From the NCBI GenBank assembly GCA_023430065.1, contig JAEZCG010000235.1, positions 1 to 42,655 of the forward strand: a stretch of 42,655 nt of DNA, read 5' to 3'. Below the pieces are notes generated by a model. It was not told where the DNA came from. It saw only the letters and a program-made list of their open reading frames with translations, and did not search any database. The position numbers and the translations under genes were made by a program. Below, one piece after another: positions 6,626-14,633 of this stretch; the stretch's first letter is position 1; every line of letters begins with the position of its first letter. Source of the DNA: Pseudomonadota bacterium (lineage in GTDB: Bacteria > Pseudomonadota > Gammaproteobacteria > Burkholderiales > SHXO01).

Positions 6626-8013
6626 GGGATGGCCGCCAGGTCGTTGAACGTGGGATCCGGCGACGCGTGCGTGAATGCGTCGTCGCCGTCGGCGTTCCCG
6701 GACTCCAGATAGGCGGAGATGTCGGCGTCGACTCCTCGTACCTGGCCGGAAAGCGCCTTGCCCGCCACCAGCACCACCGCGCGCTTGTCGAGGAACGGGG
6801 AGGGTGGGTCGAGGGCCAGGCAGGCGCCGCAAGCGGCGCCAGAATCGGGGGCGAAGCCGGTCGCGACGGCGTAGAACACCTGGTCCTTCCAGTTCGCCCA
6901 CCACAGATGCTCCGCAGCGCTCATCGCGACGGGGCAGCCGGGTTCCCACGCGCTCTGCATGGCGGGATAACCCGCGGTTGCGTCGAGAGCCTGCGGAAGG
7001 CGTCCGAACCGGATGCCATCCTCGTCGACCAACGTTGCCGCGTACGACGCCGCGGCCGGCGCTGCCCAGGGCATCCGGTCGCTCGACGCCTCGGCATAAT
7101 CACGCAGGCAGCGCAGCGCGTGACGCGCAACGCGCTTCTCGAGTGCGACGGTGAGATCCTGGCGTCGCACGGTGCGCAGGCGGTCGTTCAGGCGAATCGC
7201 TCCACCCAGGTCGCGGATCGGCCCCTGCACGAATCCGTTCCCGGAATCCGCATCGGTGAAGGTCGCGTTGTCCTCCTCCCCACCGGCCGCGGCAGGAATG
7301 GAGAGCGTGGGAGGTGCCATCCGATCGAGGTAGTTGCGCGGGTCGCACAACGCGGTGGCGTTTCCGCTGCATCGTCCGGTCGACTCGCAGGTTGGCGGAT
7401 CCAGATCGCCGCTGCAATCGCGCACCTGCATTGAGGACTCGCCCACCCGCTGCAGCGGATCTCCGGCTGCGATGATCACCGCCACGGCGCCACTCGAGGC
7501 GTCGCTCCCGTCGTGGATCGTCGCACCGCTCGTGTCGCGTACCGTCAGCGTTCCCGGCGTGTCGCTGTTCAGGCAGGTCGCTGTCCCGGCGATCGGACAC
7601 TGATTGCTCGTCGTGCGGTCGAAGTTGCCGGACAATGCATACCAGAGACGTTCGTTACTGCCGTCGCGCAGATCGGGGAGATCCAGGGTCTTCCACGGCA
7701 GTCTGCCGATGCGCTTGTCCGCCGTCACGCAGGTGAGTTCTGCCGAGCCGTCGTTGTTCAGGTCGGGGCAGGGCAGGTCACCGGGACGCTTGGCCGCAGT
7801 GTCCGGCGACACGCTGGAGGCGTAGGCGACGAGGGCCTCGTGCGCACGGGCCAGCGAGACGGCGGACAGGGCCGCTCGTTCGCCCGACTGATTGTCGTGG
7901 ATCGTTGCCACCAGCCACCCGCTCAGTGCGGCGGCGAGCACGCACAGCAGAATCATCAGGGTCGCTCCGGCCTGCCTCGCGCGGCACGACGTCCAGGCCA
8001 CGGACGAAATCAT
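6622..8013 (-). CDS. PilX-like minor pilin with duplicated pseudopilin module
   Basis: 463 residues. The ATG at 8013 overlaps the preceding stop (ATGA). The N-terminus RARQAGATLMILLCVLAAA (11-29) resembles PilX/MshP-type subunits, which have a degenerate processing site before the hydrophobic helix; cleavage would fall after Gly16. The large periplasmic region contains two versions of one module. Copy A (about 57-262) has YASS, GDLPCPD, GRLPW, RLWYALSG, AVAVIIAAG and DNATFTDADSGNGF. Copy B (about 300-447) has DYAEASSDRMPW, WKDQVFYAVATGF, AVVLVAGK and SGNADGDDAF. An Asp/Asn loop DLNNDGSAE (84-92) lies between Cys82 and Cys95. It is probably a tip or adhesin-like minor subunit; function is inferred. 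Confidence 0.75.
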   Translation of the reverse strand: MISSVAWTSCRARQAGATLMILLCVLAAALSGWLVATIHDNQSGERAALSAVSLARAHEALVAYASSVSPDTAAKRPGDLPCPDLNNDGSAELTCVTADKRIGRLPWKTLDLPDLRDGSNERLWYALSGNFDRTTSNQCPIAGTATCLNSDTPGTLTVRDTSGATIHDGSDASSGAVAVIIAAGDPLQRVGESSMQVRDCSGDLDPPTCESTGRCSGNATALCDPRNYLDRMAPPTLSIPAAAGGEEDNATFTDADSGNGFVQGPIRDLGGAIRLNDRLRTVRRQDLTVALEKRVARHALRCLRDYAEASSDRMPWAAPAAASYAATLVDEDGIRFGRLPQALDATAGYPAMQSAWEPGCPVAMSAAEHLWWANWKDQVFYAVATGFAPDSGAACGACLALDPPSPFLDKRAVVLVAGKALSGQVRGVDADISAYLESGNADGDDAFTHASPDPTFNDLAAIP

Positions 8014-8402
8014 CGAGCGCCGTCTCCAGCGGCTGCGGGCGCCCTGCCGGTCCCATGCATCGGCGCGGCGGAACGGACCATGACGTCCCCTCCGATCCTG
8101 GCGCGCAGGCGAGCCTCGGTCGTTCGCCCGGCGCCGGATTCCTTCGGTTGGACGCGCATGCCGTCCAGCCACACGACAGCGTGTCCGTCACTGCGCGTGA
8201 TCATCCCTTGCAGCCGCACGCTTCGCGTGCCCCATCGCGACGAGTGAGTCGAACCTGAAGATTGCGCGGCGGCGCGCTGCGTCTCCAGGCGTTGCCGCTC
8301 CTCCGGTGTGTACAGCAGGCGTCCGAGCGGCACCTGGTCGGCCAGGGCGCTGCTGCAACCGGACGGAAGCAGAAGGAAAAGCGCGGCGAGCGAACGCATC
8401 AT
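8010..8402 (-). CDS. PilP/GspC/MshK-like periplasmic assembly protein
   Basis: 130 residues. Two adjacent ATG codons (8402 and 8399) overlap the stop of the upstream gene; the first is used here. An N-terminal hydrophobic signal (SLAALFLLLPSGCSSALA) ends in a possible signal peptidase I site ALA/DQ, with a weaker lipobox at Cys16. The mature part begins DQVPLGRLLYTPEERQRLE and contains RLQGMITRSDGHAVVWLDG, resembling the homology region of GspC/PilP-type proteins that link the inner-membrane platform to the secretin. It is short and divergent and the assignment leans on position within the filament gene set. The C-terminal about 30 residues are Ala/Arg-rich and probably disordered. Confidence 0.65.
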   Translation of the reverse strand: MMRSLAALFLLLPSGCSSALADQVPLGRLLYTPEERQRLETQRAAAQSSGSTHSSRWGTRSVRLQGMITRSDGHAVVWLDGMRVQPKESGAGRTTEARLRARIGGDVMVRSAAPMHGTGRAPAAAGDGAR

Positions 8403-8998
8403 CTCGTCTCCTCCGCGTCCACCAATGCATCGGTCCAGCCGATCTGGCAGTCCGCCGTCAGCAGCGGCAGCGCCGGATCCGTGGCTCCGCCGGCGGGGCG
8501 CTGCAACGAGCAACGCTGCGCGCGCATGATGCCGATGGGAACCGATTGCAGCATGTCCAGCCGGCGGAGCAACTCGACTTCGTGCAGGACCGGCATCCGA
8601 ATGCGCAACAGCGACTCGCGGAAGATCACCCCCGCATCCGCATCCCGGGCGGTCGCGGCGATCGACGGTTCGTGCAGGACTTCGACCTCGACCTCCGCGA
8701 GCCCGGCCGCGCGAAGTGCGCGGGACCAGCGCGGATCGCGCTGGGTCGAGACGAAGCCCGCCGCGACGAGTTCGTTCACTCCGTCCTGGAGACTCTTCGC
8801 GTGAATCGCATCGATGCGCAGCCTCTCCGTGCGTTGCGCGAGGGCGGCGAGCTTGGTTCGCGTACCTTCCAAGGCCGTCGCGTCCCGGTGCAGGTGAAAT
8901 CCCAGCGTCGCGATCGCCACACAGGCAACGCTGCCGACAGCGACGAGCACGAAGAGAGGTTGCGTCGTTGTGCGAGCTCTCGTGGCGTGAGGGTTCAT
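8399..8998 (-). CDS. PilO/GspM/MshJ-like inner-membrane assembly protein
   Basis: 199 residues. The ATG overlaps the stop of the upstream GspL-like gene by 4 bp. It has the bitopic architecture of PilO/GspM: a short cytoplasmic tail, one membrane helix (about 14-34, PLFVLVAVGSVACVAIATLGF), a coiled-coil stretch (about 40-75), then a small alpha/beta domain. Sequence identity to named families cannot be judged from the sequence alone. The order GspL-like, this protein, PilP-like matches pilM/N-O-P and mshI-J-K order. It likely forms the periplasmic alignment subcomplex with its two neighbours. Confidence 0.65.
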   Translation of the reverse strand: MNPHATRARTTTQPLFVLVAVGSVACVAIATLGFHLHRDATALEGTRTKLAALAQRTERLRIDAIHAKSLQDGVNELVAAGFVSTQRDPRWSRALRAAGLAEVEVEVLHEPSIAATARDADAGVIFRESLLRIRMPVLHEVELLRRLDMLQSVPIGIMRAQRCSLQRPAGGATDPALPLLTADCQIGWTDALVDAEETR

Positions 8999-10464
8999 CG
9001 GGACGGTCCCATCTCGATCTCTACGGTGTAGGGCGGGCGGTGGTCGGACGCCATCCCGGGTCGATGCTCGGATGGCGGCGTCGCCGAAGCGTGGTGCAGT
9101 CTCACCCGGGTAACGCCTTCCAGCTGCCGCAGCGTCGCGAGAAACGCGTTGAGGGAATCGGCGCGGTCCAGGTCGTCCCCAGGTTCGAGGATCGAGAGCG
9201 CGAGGATCAGCGACTCGAGCGGGGAAGCGTTTGCATCCGCGCTGCGCGCCTCATGCAACGAACTGCGCCATTCCAGGTGCTCCACAACGATCAGGGTATG
9301 GCGATCGAGTGCGCGCGCCAGCCTCAGCAGCGCGTCGTGCGGAAGGCGCACCGATTCACGCAGACGCCGTGCCTCCTCGAGGATCGTCTCCATGCGCGTG
9401 ATGTCCTCTGCTCGAACCCGGTTTGGGATCGAGTGCTCGACGTGCAAGGTTGCACGCGCCAGTTCCGCATTCAGTGCATGCCGCTCTGCTGCCAGCGTGT
9501 CCAGGCGCTGCAGGCCGAGCGCCACGATCGCCATTGACGAGGCGAACACGGACGCGGTCGCGCGATGCAGGGCGTTCCGCCGCCGTTCGGTCCGATAGCG
9601 CCGAAGCGTGGCAGCGGGGGCCAGGTTGAGGCGGGGTGGGCGTCTTCCCAGGAGCGCAAGCACCACTGCCTGTACGTCTGTCGCACTGCATCCCAGTTGC
9701 GTGGTCAGCGTGCTCGCGTCGAACAGTCGGAGGCGCACAATCGGACTGCCGTGCTCGATCGCCTCCGGGGAACCGATCCCGAGGTACGCGCAGTCCAGGT
9801 CGGCGCCTTCCGGCAGCTGGCCACAATGCACCAGATATGCCAAGGTTCGATGGATCTCGCGTGCCAGGTCGCTGCCGTCGGCGTGGGCGGGAAGCGGCGT
9901 GAGCCGGTGTGTGCGAAGTGCCCCGCCTACCACGAACAGGAAGCGAAGCGAGCGAGCATGGCGCGCGACGAGCAAGGTGGCGCGTGACTGACGCCTGGAT
10001 CGCGGCACCAGCGCCAGCAGGATCAGGGCTAGGGGGTAGACCCCGGCGATGCTGCAGCCCGCATCGCGCAGCACGTCCAACCAGGGGGCGAGTATCCGAT
10101 CATCGGTCAATGCGGCGACGAGGTACTGCATCGCCGACGCGTTTCCGTCGGCGTGAGGCAATGCCGAGGCGCCGCGGTACGGGCTGTTGGGGTGCAGTTG
10201 GACAAGCTTGCGTTCCAGGACGGCCGCTCGGTCCCGTCTGGACATGCCGGGCAGCGTCTGGATCGAGTAGTCCTCGTCGAAGCTTTCGACGGTGATGAAC
10301 GCCGGCGCCGCATCGTGCCGGACAGCAATCTTCCTGAATGCCGCGTGCCCGACCGCGTCGTTGACAAACGTACCGAGCCCGGTCGTGCGGCGTCCTCCAC
10401 GCAAACAGGCCGTGACGCCGGAGGCGTCGACGTAGAGCAAAAGCCTGGTCGGAAGGATCCCCAT
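8995..10464 (-). CDS. GspL/PilM-PilN-like assembly protein (MshI role)
   Basis: 489 residues. The ATG at 10464 follows the upstream TGA by one base; an in-frame ATG 21 nt earlier would overlap it. The N-terminal half looks like an actin-like PilM/MshI fold (RLLLYVDASGVTACLRGG, later ATLLVARHARSLRFLFVVGG). The motif RPPRLNLAP (about 275-283) matches the conserved INLLP region of PilN, followed by a basic stretch, one membrane helix (about 304-319), a coiled coil and a periplasmic ferredoxin-like C-terminus. This PilM+PilN fusion is the GspL arrangement. It would tie the cytoplasmic ATPase to the periplasmic PilO- and PilP-like neighbours. Divergent from reference proteins but well supported by architecture and position. 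Confidence 0.75.
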   Translation of the reverse strand: MGILPTRLLLYVDASGVTACLRGGRRTTGLGTFVNDAVGHAAFRKIAVRHDAAPAFITVESFDEDYSIQTLPGMSRRDRAAVLERKLVQLHPNSPYRGASALPHADGNASAMQYLVAALTDDRILAPWLDVLRDAGCSIAGVYPLALILLALVPRSRRQSRATLLVARHARSLRFLFVVGGALRTHRLTPLPAHADGSDLAREIHRTLAYLVHCGQLPEGADLDCAYLGIGSPEAIEHGSPIVRLRLFDASTLTTQLGCSATDVQAVVLALLGRRPPRLNLAPAATLRRYRTERRRNALHRATASVFASSMAIVALGLQRLDTLAAERHALNAELARATLHVEHSIPNRVRAEDITRMETILEEARRLRESVRLPHDALLRLARALDRHTLIVVEHLEWRSSLHEARSADANASPLESLILALSILEPGDDLDRADSLNAFLATLRQLEGVTRVRLHHASATPPSEHRPGMASDHRPPYTVEIEMGPSR

Positions 10465-10465
10465 C

Positions 10466-11671
10466 TCAGATCTTGATCCGACCAATGACTTCGTAGATGG
10501 GCGTCAGCACGGCAAACAGGATCAGCGCGAGCATGCCTCCCAAGACCAGCGTGAGCGCCGGCTCGATGGTTTTGAGTGCCCGATCGATGGACTCCCGCAC
10601 ATCACGTTCGTAGAAGTAGTTGACGTTGGAAAGGGCCTTGTCGAGCGCGCCGGTGGTCTCGCCCATGCGCAGCATGCGCAGGACGAGGGGAGGAAACCCA
10701 TCCAGGTCGGCGAAGCCGTCGCTGAGTCTGCTGCCGGCGCGAATCCTTGAACCGGCCTGCTCCAGGTCCTGCGCAATGGCGCGGTTTCCCACGATCGACT
10801 CGCTGGTGTGCAGCGCGTCCAGGATTCCGATGCCCGAGCGGTACATGAGCGCGAAGACGCTGGCGAAGCGGGCAATGACGATCTTGCCCAGGATCGTACC
10901 GAGCACGGGAAGGCCGAGTTTCCAGCGATCGCATCGCAGGCGCAGCCGCGGACTGATCTTGACTCCCCAGGCCAGCCCGATTCCGGCAACCGCGGGGAGG
11001 GCGAGGTAGAGCCAGCCCCATCGAGTGAGGTGGCCGGACGCCGCGATGAGGGCGCGCGTCTGCAGGGGCAGTTCGCCACCCATGGTCCGAAGCAACGACA
11101 CGACCTGAGGGACCAGATAAGTGAGGAGAAACGCCCCGACGAACACAACCACGATGCATACCACGGTGGGGTAGATGAGCAGCTTCTTGGTTTGGGAAGC
11201 GAGCTCATCCTGCCAGCGCAACGAACGGGAGAGCCCCTCCAGGATCTCGTCCAGCTGTCCCGATTGTTCGCCTGCCCGCACCAGGCTGATGAATACGGGA
11301 TCGAATGCGCGGGGAAACTTGCTCATCGCCTCGGACAGCGTGCTTCCGCGTTCGATGTCCTCCGCCAGGGTCGCGAGCATGGCGCGCATGCGCGGCTCGT
11401 CGTACGACACGGCGAGTTCGCGCAGACCTTCGAGTAGCGGCAGCCCCGCGCGGACGATCTGCTCGAGGTCCAGGCACAGCGCCAGTCGCGCGCGCCGCCC
11501 GACGTTGCTGCCCTGGGACCGAACTCCCCGCTGCGGGAGGCGCCGCGCGGACACCAGGTCCATGCCCATCGCACGCAGCCGAGCTTCCAGATCCAGTTCG
11601 TTGTGCGCATCCAGCCGACCCTTTGCGAGTCGGCCGGAGGAGGCAAGTGCCCTGTACGAGAAGCTCGGCAT
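10466..11671 (-). CDS. mshG: GspF/PilC-like inner-membrane platform protein
   Basis: 401 residues, the usual family size. There are two repeated GspF domains: the first with LALCLDLEQIVRAGLPLLEGL and FPRAFDPVFISLVRAGEQSG, the second with ARFASVFALMYRSGIGILDAL and FPPLVLRMLRMGETTGALDKAL. Membrane helices are at about 170-190 (VVCIVVVFVGAFLLTYLV), 215-235 and the C-terminus (ALTLVLGGMLALILFAVL). It is the polytopic protein on which the assembly ATPase acts during pilus or pseudopilus extension. It starts 21 bp after the ATPase gene, the same ATPase-platform adjacency seen in gspEF, pilBC and mshEG. The symbol mshG is by role and context. Confidence 0.92.
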   Translation of the reverse strand: MPSFSYRALASSGRLAKGRLDAHNELDLEARLRAMGMDLVSARRLPQRGVRSQGSNVGRRARLALCLDLEQIVRAGLPLLEGLRELAVSYDEPRMRAMLATLAEDIERGSTLSEAMSKFPRAFDPVFISLVRAGEQSGQLDEILEGLSRSLRWQDELASQTKKLLIYPTVVCIVVVFVGAFLLTYLVPQVVSLLRTMGGELPLQTRALIAASGHLTRWGWLYLALPAVAGIGLAWGVKISPRLRLRCDRWKLGLPVLGTILGKIVIARFASVFALMYRSGIGILDALHTSESIVGNRAIAQDLEQAGSRIRAGSRLSDGFADLDGFPPLVLRMLRMGETTGALDKALSNVNYFYERDVRESIDRALKTIEPALTLVLGGMLALILFAVLTPIYEVIGRIKI

Positions 11672-11692
11672 GCGTCTGGGGAATCCGGAAGT

Positions 11693-13417
11693 TCAATCGA
11701 CAGGGCAATGCAGATCCACCGCTCGGGCCAGTTCTTCGAGTCCGGTCGAACCGTCGACGACGCGCGCGATCCCGTCCTGCGCGAGTGTGCGGAAGCCTTT
11801 GGAACGGGCGAGCGCCCGCAGCTCGCGCATCGTCGCCTTGCGCGCGACGAGGTCGTCGAGGTCGGCGTCCATGCACAGCGTCTCCATGATGGGGATGCGG
11901 CCGCTGTAGCCCCGATATCCACAGCGCGCGCAGCCCCTCGGGCGATAGATCGGCGCCGATGCGCCCGGCGCAAGGCCGAGCAGGCACTCCTCCTCCGCAC
12001 TCGCGGTGTAGGCTTCGCGGCAATACCCGCACAACGTCCTCACCAGCCGCTGCGCGATGATGCCGGCCAGGTTGCCGGAGATGAGCTCAGCAGGCATTCC
12101 CATGTCCATCAGGCGCGGAAACGTGGCGAGCGCGCTGTTCGTATGAAGCGTGGTGAACACCTGATGACCCGTCATCGCCGCACGGAGGGCCATCTGCGCA
12201 GTCTCGGCATCGCGCACTTCCCCGACCAGGATCACGTCGGGATCCTGCCTGAGGATCGAGCGGATGCCGGATGCGAAGTCCAGTTGCGCGGCGTCGCTCA
12301 CGGCGGTCTGCCGCATCAATGCGACGGGATACTCGACCGGGTCCTCCAAGGTCATGATGTTGACGGACGGTCGATTGAGCCGGGACAGCAACGCATAGAG
12401 CGTGGTGGTCTTGCCGCTGCCGGTCGGTCCGGTGACGATGACGATGCCTTCCGGCCGAGCGAGCATCCGCTCGATGCTCGATCGCGAGCGGGGCTGCAGC
12501 TTGGACTGGTCGAGACCGATCGTGGTCTTTTCCCGGTCGAGCACACGTAGGACGATGTTCTCCCCGTGCAGGGTGGGATGCGCCGAAACGCGGAAATCGA
12601 TCTCTCTCGCATTGAGGGTGAGGGAAAAGCGACCGTCCTGCGGCGCACGCGTCTCGGCGATATCCATGCCGCTCATGACTTTCAGTCGGACGGCAATGCC
12701 CTGCCAGTGGGTCCGGTGCAGGCTGCGCACTTGTTCGAGCACGCCGTCGAGGCGGTACCGTATGCGCAGGAACGAGGCTTCAGGCTCGAAATGGATGTCC
12801 GACGCCCCGCGGGTGACTGCATCGCCAAGTAGCGCGGTGACGAGCCGAACCAGAGGCGGTTGGTAGTCTCCGGTGCCGGGGAACACTTGCGGGGCCACCT
12901 CGCCGGTCTCGATCTCCCGCACGACTGCGTCAATGGAAAGCCGATTGCCGTAGATCCGATCGATTCGATCCAGCAACTGGGGCGTGCTCGCCAACACCAA
13001 TTTGATGCGGACGTCGCGATCCACGCGCGCCTGCAACTGGTCGAGCGCCAGCACGTCGACGGTGTCGGCGACCGCGAGCGTCAGCGTACGGCTGGTGCGG
13101 TCGAAGGCGATCGGTAGCACCCGATGTCGCAGCGCGGTTTCCTGCGGAAGCCACTCGAGCGCCGCGGCGTCCACGTCGATGCGATCGAGATCGACCGATT
13201 CCTGGCCGATTCGCCGCGCGAGGCAGTCGCGCACGGCGCTCTCCGTCAAGAATCCCAGCCTGACCAGGAGACGACCGAGGGGCAGGGCGTGCTGACGTTG
13301 TTCGGTCAGCGCGATGCGCAGCTGATCGGGGCTGATCAATCCCTCGCGTACGAGGGACTCTCCCAGGCGCAGCCGTGCGGTCTCGCCGGCTGGCGTGCGG
13401 TCAGTCGTAGCGCTCAT
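11693..13417 (-). CDS. mshE: GspE/PilB-like assembly ATPase
   Basis: 574 residues from the ATG at 13417, which overlaps the upstream TPR gene by 17 bp; an upstream extension in the open frame is Arg-rich and not protein-like. An N-terminal GspE N-domain (LGESLVREGLISPDQL) is followed by the secretion ATPase core: Walker A GPTGSGKTT (330-338), Asp box (TLEDPVEYP), Walker B VILVGEVRD (395-403) and His box (TTLHTNSA). A tetracysteine zinc site is formed by Cys463, Cys466, Cys496 and Cys499, as in GspE, PilB and MshE. It powers pilin extraction and filament extension at the inner membrane. No PilT-like retraction ATPase is present in the cluster. Confidence 0.93.
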   Translation of the reverse strand: MSATTDRTPAGETARLRLGESLVREGLISPDQLRIALTEQRQHALPLGRLLVRLGFLTESAVRDCLARRIGQESVDLDRIDVDAAALEWLPQETALRHRVLPIAFDRTSRTLTLAVADTVDVLALDQLQARVDRDVRIKLVLASTPQLLDRIDRIYGNRLSIDAVVREIETGEVAPQVFPGTGDYQPPLVRLVTALLGDAVTRGASDIHFEPEASFLRIRYRLDGVLEQVRSLHRTHWQGIAVRLKVMSGMDIAETRAPQDGRFSLTLNAREIDFRVSAHPTLHGENIVLRVLDREKTTIGLDQSKLQPRSRSSIERMLARPEGIVIVTGPTGSGKTTTLYALLSRLNRPSVNIMTLEDPVEYPVALMRQTAVSDAAQLDFASGIRSILRQDPDVILVGEVRDAETAQMALRAAMTGHQVFTTLHTNSALATFPRLMDMGMPAELISGNLAGIIAQRLVRTLCGYCREAYTASAEEECLLGLAPGASAPIYRPRGCARCGYRGYSGRIPIMETLCMDADLDDLVARKATMRELRALARSKGFRTLAQDGIARVVDGSTGLEELARAVDLHCPVD

Positions 13418-14633
13418 TGCCCAGGACGGCGATGCGCCGTGCGATGACTCCGGGATCGATCGAAGTCGCCGGTCCTGCGCCGTTCGCCGTCGCAGCGCGG
13501 CGGTAGAACGTAAGCGCCGTATCCGGTTCACCCAGATGCTCGAGGCTCACCCCCAGATTGAACAGGTGATCCGCATGATCGGGCTGCAGGTGATGCGCGG
13601 CCTGAAAGGCTTCGTGGGCGAGCCGCCATTGCGCGTTGCGCGCTCGCACGTGGCCGAGCAGCGCGTACAGATCCGCGGACGGTTGCTCCGAGACGAGGCT
13701 CTGCACCTCCTGTTCGAGGACGGGCTCGCCGGCGGCCGCTCGGAGCAGAAGGAGGTTGGCGCGTGCGAGCGGATTATCCGGCTCCCGCTCCAGGATCGAA
13801 CGATAGCGTCGAGCGGCCTCCTCGGACAGGCCTGTGCGGGACAACGCGGCGGCCTCGCCGAGCTGCGCCGCTGTGTGATCCGGTTGGCGTATCAACAGCT
13901 GCCGGTACATCGCCAAGGCGTCGCGCGACCGCCCGGTTGCGAGCGCCTGCCAGGCACGATGCAGCGTATCGTCCTGGCGCGGGGTCAGGCGACGCACGAC
14001 CCGCGCCTCCTCTGGATCGGGTATGTGCACCAATGCCAGATCGTGTCCCGCCCTGTCGCCGTCCTGGGCGGGCGGTGCGGGACCGGTGGGCGAGTATGCA
14101 TCGTGGAGGGCGGCCTCGGCTGATGCAGCGTACGGGGTCGACGCGGGCGTGCGCAGGTCGGCAGCGCTCGACGGCCGTTCGCGCTGCATGGATGAGTCGG
14201 GAGAGGTCGATGCATCCGGCGTCTCGATCTTCCGGGTGACCGGGGGCGCGGGCGCCTGGACGGCAGGGGCAGGCGTCGGAGGCGGCGCGGCCGCACTACC
14301 GCTCGTCCCGACCGGTGCGCGCTTCCACGAGCGAGCAGGAAGGAACTCCGAATAGGCGAAGGCAGCATAGACGGCGCCAGCGGCCAGGATCGCGACGATC
14401 GGTAGCGTCAGGAGGCGCCAACGCACAGGCTTCGGCTCGTTGTCGTGCGACACATCGCGCGTTTCCCTTTCACGCTGCGTGTCATCGGCTTGCGTACTCG
14501 GCGATGGGGAGCGCGGCCCGCGCGAGTCGGCGGACGGCAGCAGCGCCTCCTGCAGGTCGAGGTGCGGTTCGAGCGCAAGAGACCGGTTCGAGCCGTTTCC
14601 GGCCAAGTCGGACGATGCGAGGTGCGCGTTCAT
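13401..14633 (-). CDS. TPR protein with one membrane helix (MshN-like)
   Basis: 410 residues. The ATG overlaps the secretin stop (ATGA). It has a disordered, charged cytoplasmic N-terminus (1-70), one membrane helix (about 74-93, LTLPIVAILAAGAVYAAFAY), a long Pro/Ala/Ser/Thr linker (about 105-200), then TPR repeats (about 220-400) with motifs such as AWQALATGRSRDALAMYRQL, LSEEAARRYRSILEREPDNP and LFNLGVSLEHLGEPDTALTF. This is the architecture of MshN, whose gene in Vibrio-type MSHA loci lies near mshL, mshM and mshE as here. It is probably a periplasmic scaffold for secretin or pilus assembly. The linker is very GC-rich and likely fast-evolving. Confidence 0.82.
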   Translation of the reverse strand: MNAHLASSDLAGNGSNRSLALEPHLDLQEALLPSADSRGPRSPSPSTQADDTQRERETRDVSHDNEPKPVRWRLLTLPIVAILAAGAVYAAFAYSEFLPARSWKRAPVGTSGSAAAPPPTPAPAVQAPAPPVTRKIETPDASTSPDSSMQRERPSSAADLRTPASTPYAASAEAALHDAYSPTGPAPPAQDGDRAGHDLALVHIPDPEEARVVRRLTPRQDDTLHRAWQALATGRSRDALAMYRQLLIRQPDHTAAQLGEAAALSRTGLSEEAARRYRSILEREPDNPLARANLLLLRAAAGEPVLEQEVQSLVSEQPSADLYALLGHVRARNAQWRLAHEAFQAAHHLQPDHADHLFNLGVSLEHLGEPDTALTFYRRAATANGAGPATSIDPGVIARRIAVLGNERYD

